The notes under the pieces are model-generated. The model had not been told where the DNA came from and made no database searches. It saw only the letters and a list, made by a program, of their open reading frames with translations. 48,027 bases of DNA from Myxococcales bacterium (lineage in GTDB: Bacteria; Myxococcota_A; Polyangia; Polyangiales; Ga0077539): assembly GCA_030652255.1 (NCBI GenBank), contig JAUSAZ010000178.1, positions 1 through 48,027 of the forward strand, read 5' to 3'. Below, one piece after another: positions 46,544 to 48,027 of this stretch (positions within the stretch are counted from its first letter, which is position 1; each line of letters starts with the position of its first letter). Both the position numbers and the translations under genes were made by a program.

Positions 46544-47674
46544 ATGAAGTTCCGCGGCGTGAAGCCTTCGCTGATCTCGACCCAGGTGCGCAACACGGCC
46601 GCCTGGGCCCTCGACGGACCGGTCGACGGACCCGCGCACTCGTGGCGCCGGGCGCTGGTGTCGGCGACGGAGATCCCGCACGGCCACGACGGCGACGGGG
46701 CGTACCTCCGGCTGCTTCTGGCGGCGCACCACGCCACGGTGGCGACCTTCGTTCCGACGGACGTCGACAGCCACATCCGCTTCCACGCGTGGCAGCGCTG
46801 CGAGACCGTCGACGAGCTCCGGGTGGCCGCCGCGGTGCTCGACGAGACGGCGGCGTGGGACCCGTCCGAGGTCTCCGCCCGCGTGGTGACCATCGAGGGT
46901 GTCGGGTCCATCTCGGGGCACGACGGCGAGTGGATGGGGGTGCGCGCCGGGGCCCTCGGCCGCGCCCTGGCCCTCGATGACGGCGCGACGGCCGACGCGC
47001 AGGCCGCCTTCCTCGACGCCGCGCTCGAGCGCCACGCCGAGGCCTTCGCGGCGGTGCAGCGCGCCAAGGGGCGCGAGCTCAAGGCGCTGGAGGTGGTGGC
47101 CACCATCGCGCACAACCTGGGCGACCTCTCGCGGGTGGTGGAGACCTGGCCGCTGAAGTCCCCCTCCGCGCTGGCGGTGCGGCGGCGCTACGCGAAGCTG
47201 GGCCACGAGACCGACGGCGACCCGCGCTTCGCCCTCGCGGGGCGCATCTACAAGCGCGCCATGGCCGCGGAGAACCCGCGCTTCCTGGCGTTGCGAGCGG
47301 CGCGCTCGCTGCGGGTGCACCGCGACCTGCTGCTGGGCATCGGGCCCTTCTTCGACGCGTGGGGCGAGACCGTCGCGCGGCACCCCGTGCTCGACGACGA
47401 CGCGCCCGGCGGGGAGCACGGCGGGCGCGGCGCGGTGCTCGCGGCGCTGGTGGCGAGCCACCTCGCGGCGCCGACGGTGCAGGGCTTCCTCCGGGCGATC
47501 GCGGGCTTCCACCGGGCGGCGCCGGGGGGCGTGGAGCGCTACGCCGACCAGGTGGCGGCGCGCGAGCGGGCTTCGCTGCGGACGGGGGCGATCCGCGAGG
47601 CGCTGGGGGTCGACCGCGAGCGCTTCGAGGCGCGCACGGTCAACCGATACCGCGCCGCGTACGACGCGGGGTGA
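46544..47674 (+). CDS. Uncharacterised protein downstream of pqqE
   Basis: 376 residues, no family recognised. No signal peptide or membrane helix is present. The N-terminus (MKFRGVKPSLISTQVRNTAA) is followed by HGHDGDGAYLRLLLAAHHAT and a mostly helical body (AAFLDAALERHAEAFAAVQR, LKALEVVATIAHNLGDLSRV). VRRRYAKLGHETDGDPRF and FALAGRIYKRAMAAENPRFL look like conserved surface motifs, and RYADQVAARERASLRTGAIR ends the helical part. Only 6 bp separate it from pqqE, so it is probably in the pqq operon. The function could be related to PQQ or merely co-transcribed. Confidence 0.7.
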   Translation: MKFRGVKPSLISTQVRNTAAWALDGPVDGPAHSWRRALVSATEIPHGHDGDGAYLRLLLAAHHATVATFVPTDVDSHIRFHAWQRCETVDELRVAAAVLDETAAWDPSEVSARVVTIEGVGSISGHDGEWMGVRAGALGRALALDDGATADAQAAFLDAALERHAEAFAAVQRAKGRELKALEVVATIAHNLGDLSRVVETWPLKSPSALAVRRRYAKLGHETDGDPRFALAGRIYKRAMAAENPRFLALRAARSLRVHRDLLLGIGPFFDAWGETVARHPVLDDDAPGGEHGGRGAVLAALVASHLAAPTVQGFLRAIAGFHRAAPGGVERYADQVAARERASLRTGAIREALGVDRERFEARTVNRYRAAYDAG

Positions 47675-47688
47675 GACCTGGTACCTCG

Positions 47689-47770
47689 TCGCAGGAGTTC
47701 TGACGGTTTGAGAGGAGCGCCCTCCCACGCCTGCGGTCGTCGGCCTCGCCCTCCGAGGGGAGCACCCGCG
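47689..47770. repeat. Copy of the 45-bp intergenic repeat with shared leader
   Basis: A 24-nt leader (47689-47712) matches 43988-44011 with only two differences. It is followed by about one repeat unit in the left-arm orientation. The hairpin stem is CCTCG (47744-47748) and CGAGG (47754-47758), with loop CCCTC. Like the array at 44 kb, it begins just after the stop codon of a plus-strand gene. Confidence 0.85.
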
Positions 47771-47793
47771 AGGTGTCTCCGTGCTCGTTGGGG

Positions 47794-48027
47794 GGACCGC
47801 TATGGCTGCATCGGGGGAGAAGAACCGCAAGGGTCGCAAGGGTCGCAAGGGAGAAGCGAGGGGCTGAGGGTGTCAGGCGCTCGAAGCACTCACCTCGTGT
47901 CGGAGACCGGCATCGCTCCCAATGCCCCTCGCGCGAGACCAAAGCAGGGAGCGCCGCCAGAACCTGAACCCCTTGCGACCCTTGCGACCCTTGCGGTTCC
48001 TCTCCCCCGACGCAGGCGTAGCGGTCC
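47794..48027. mobile_element. Inverted-repeat element (MITE-like), cut by the window edge
   Basis: The left arm (47794-47851) and right arm (47970-48027) are nearly perfect reverse complements over 58 bp, with about five mismatches. Each arm has an inner part made of GGGTCGCAA-type tandem units (AACCGCAAGGGTCGCAAGGG). The 118-bp centre has no credible gene. The right arm reaches the last base of the window, so the true end and any target-site duplication cannot be seen. It may be a nonautonomous transposable element or a structured intergenic repeat. Confidence 0.75.

Noticed and set aside
47640..47967. Small frames inside the terminal inverted-repeat region
   Set aside because: They are composed of repeat sequence with basic low-complexity products and no start signals.

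Overview
The window is very GC-rich, with strong third-codon-position GC bias, and is packed with genes in short overlapping operons. Several features point to the Myxococcota (Deltaproteobacteria), perhaps a Sandaracinaceae/Polyangiales-type organism: two eukaryotic-like Ser/Thr kinases with long low-complexity tails, a thrombospondin-type-3 outer-membrane protein, a type IV pilin, a Cys-rich lipoprotein, an orphan histidine kinase, and DUF2786, DUF5996 and DUF4291 proteins. The taxonomic call is inference from gene content only. I found no rRNA, tRNA, complete insertion sequence, prophage or CRISPR array.

Layout. 1-4.3 kb: a GNAT acetyltransferase, a TerB-like protein, a GalT-like uridylyltransferase overlapping an aminotransferase, and a convergent type IV pilin gene with a plausible sigma-54 promoter. 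4.6-10.3 kb: an acyl-CoA dehydrogenase, then a tightly overlapping minus-strand operon aguA-aguB-LD-carboxypeptidase-ruvX-mltG, which joins agmatine-to-putrescine conversion to peptidoglycan and DNA maintenance. 10.3-12.5 kb: a SprT-like/DUF2786 protein and a DUF5996 protein. 12.5-20.9 kb: a minus-strand run of metallophosphoesterase, a 433-residue protein ending in 15 Asp-Cys motifs, a PqqD-fused radical SAM/SPASM enzyme, a Ser/Thr kinase, an M1 peptidase and a GNAT enzyme. 21-24.5 kb: rlmI, a HAD phosphatase, a membrane-anchored protein and a methyltransferase. 24.5-32.6 kb: a damaged-looking small gene, a second kinase with a poly-Asn tract, a TSP3 outer-membrane protein, mpl and an RNase R-like gene. 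32.7-43.9 kb: mixed accessory genes (lipoprotein, FabL-like SDR, beta-barrel protein, histidine kinase, di-heme cytochrome c, Rpn-like protein, epimerase, GyrI-like, Uma2, DUF4291, S24-like, membrane protein). 44-47.7 kb: a 45-bp repeat array, then pqqCDE and an unknown downstream gene. 47.7-48.0 kb: another repeat copy and a large inverted-repeat element at the window edge.

The best candidate for an undescribed system is at 16.9-19.7 kb. A repetitive protein whose cysteines are all in Asp-Cys motifs sits 10 bp upstream of a radical SAM/SPASM enzyme carrying its own PqqD-like (RiPP recognition) domain. This looks like a peptide- or protein-modification pair that would form thioether or related crosslinks, but substrate and chemistry are inference. 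Second in interest is a family of 45-bp intergenic repeats with a conserved hairpin stem and variable loop, seen at three loci. It includes a large inverted array directly upstream of pqqC.
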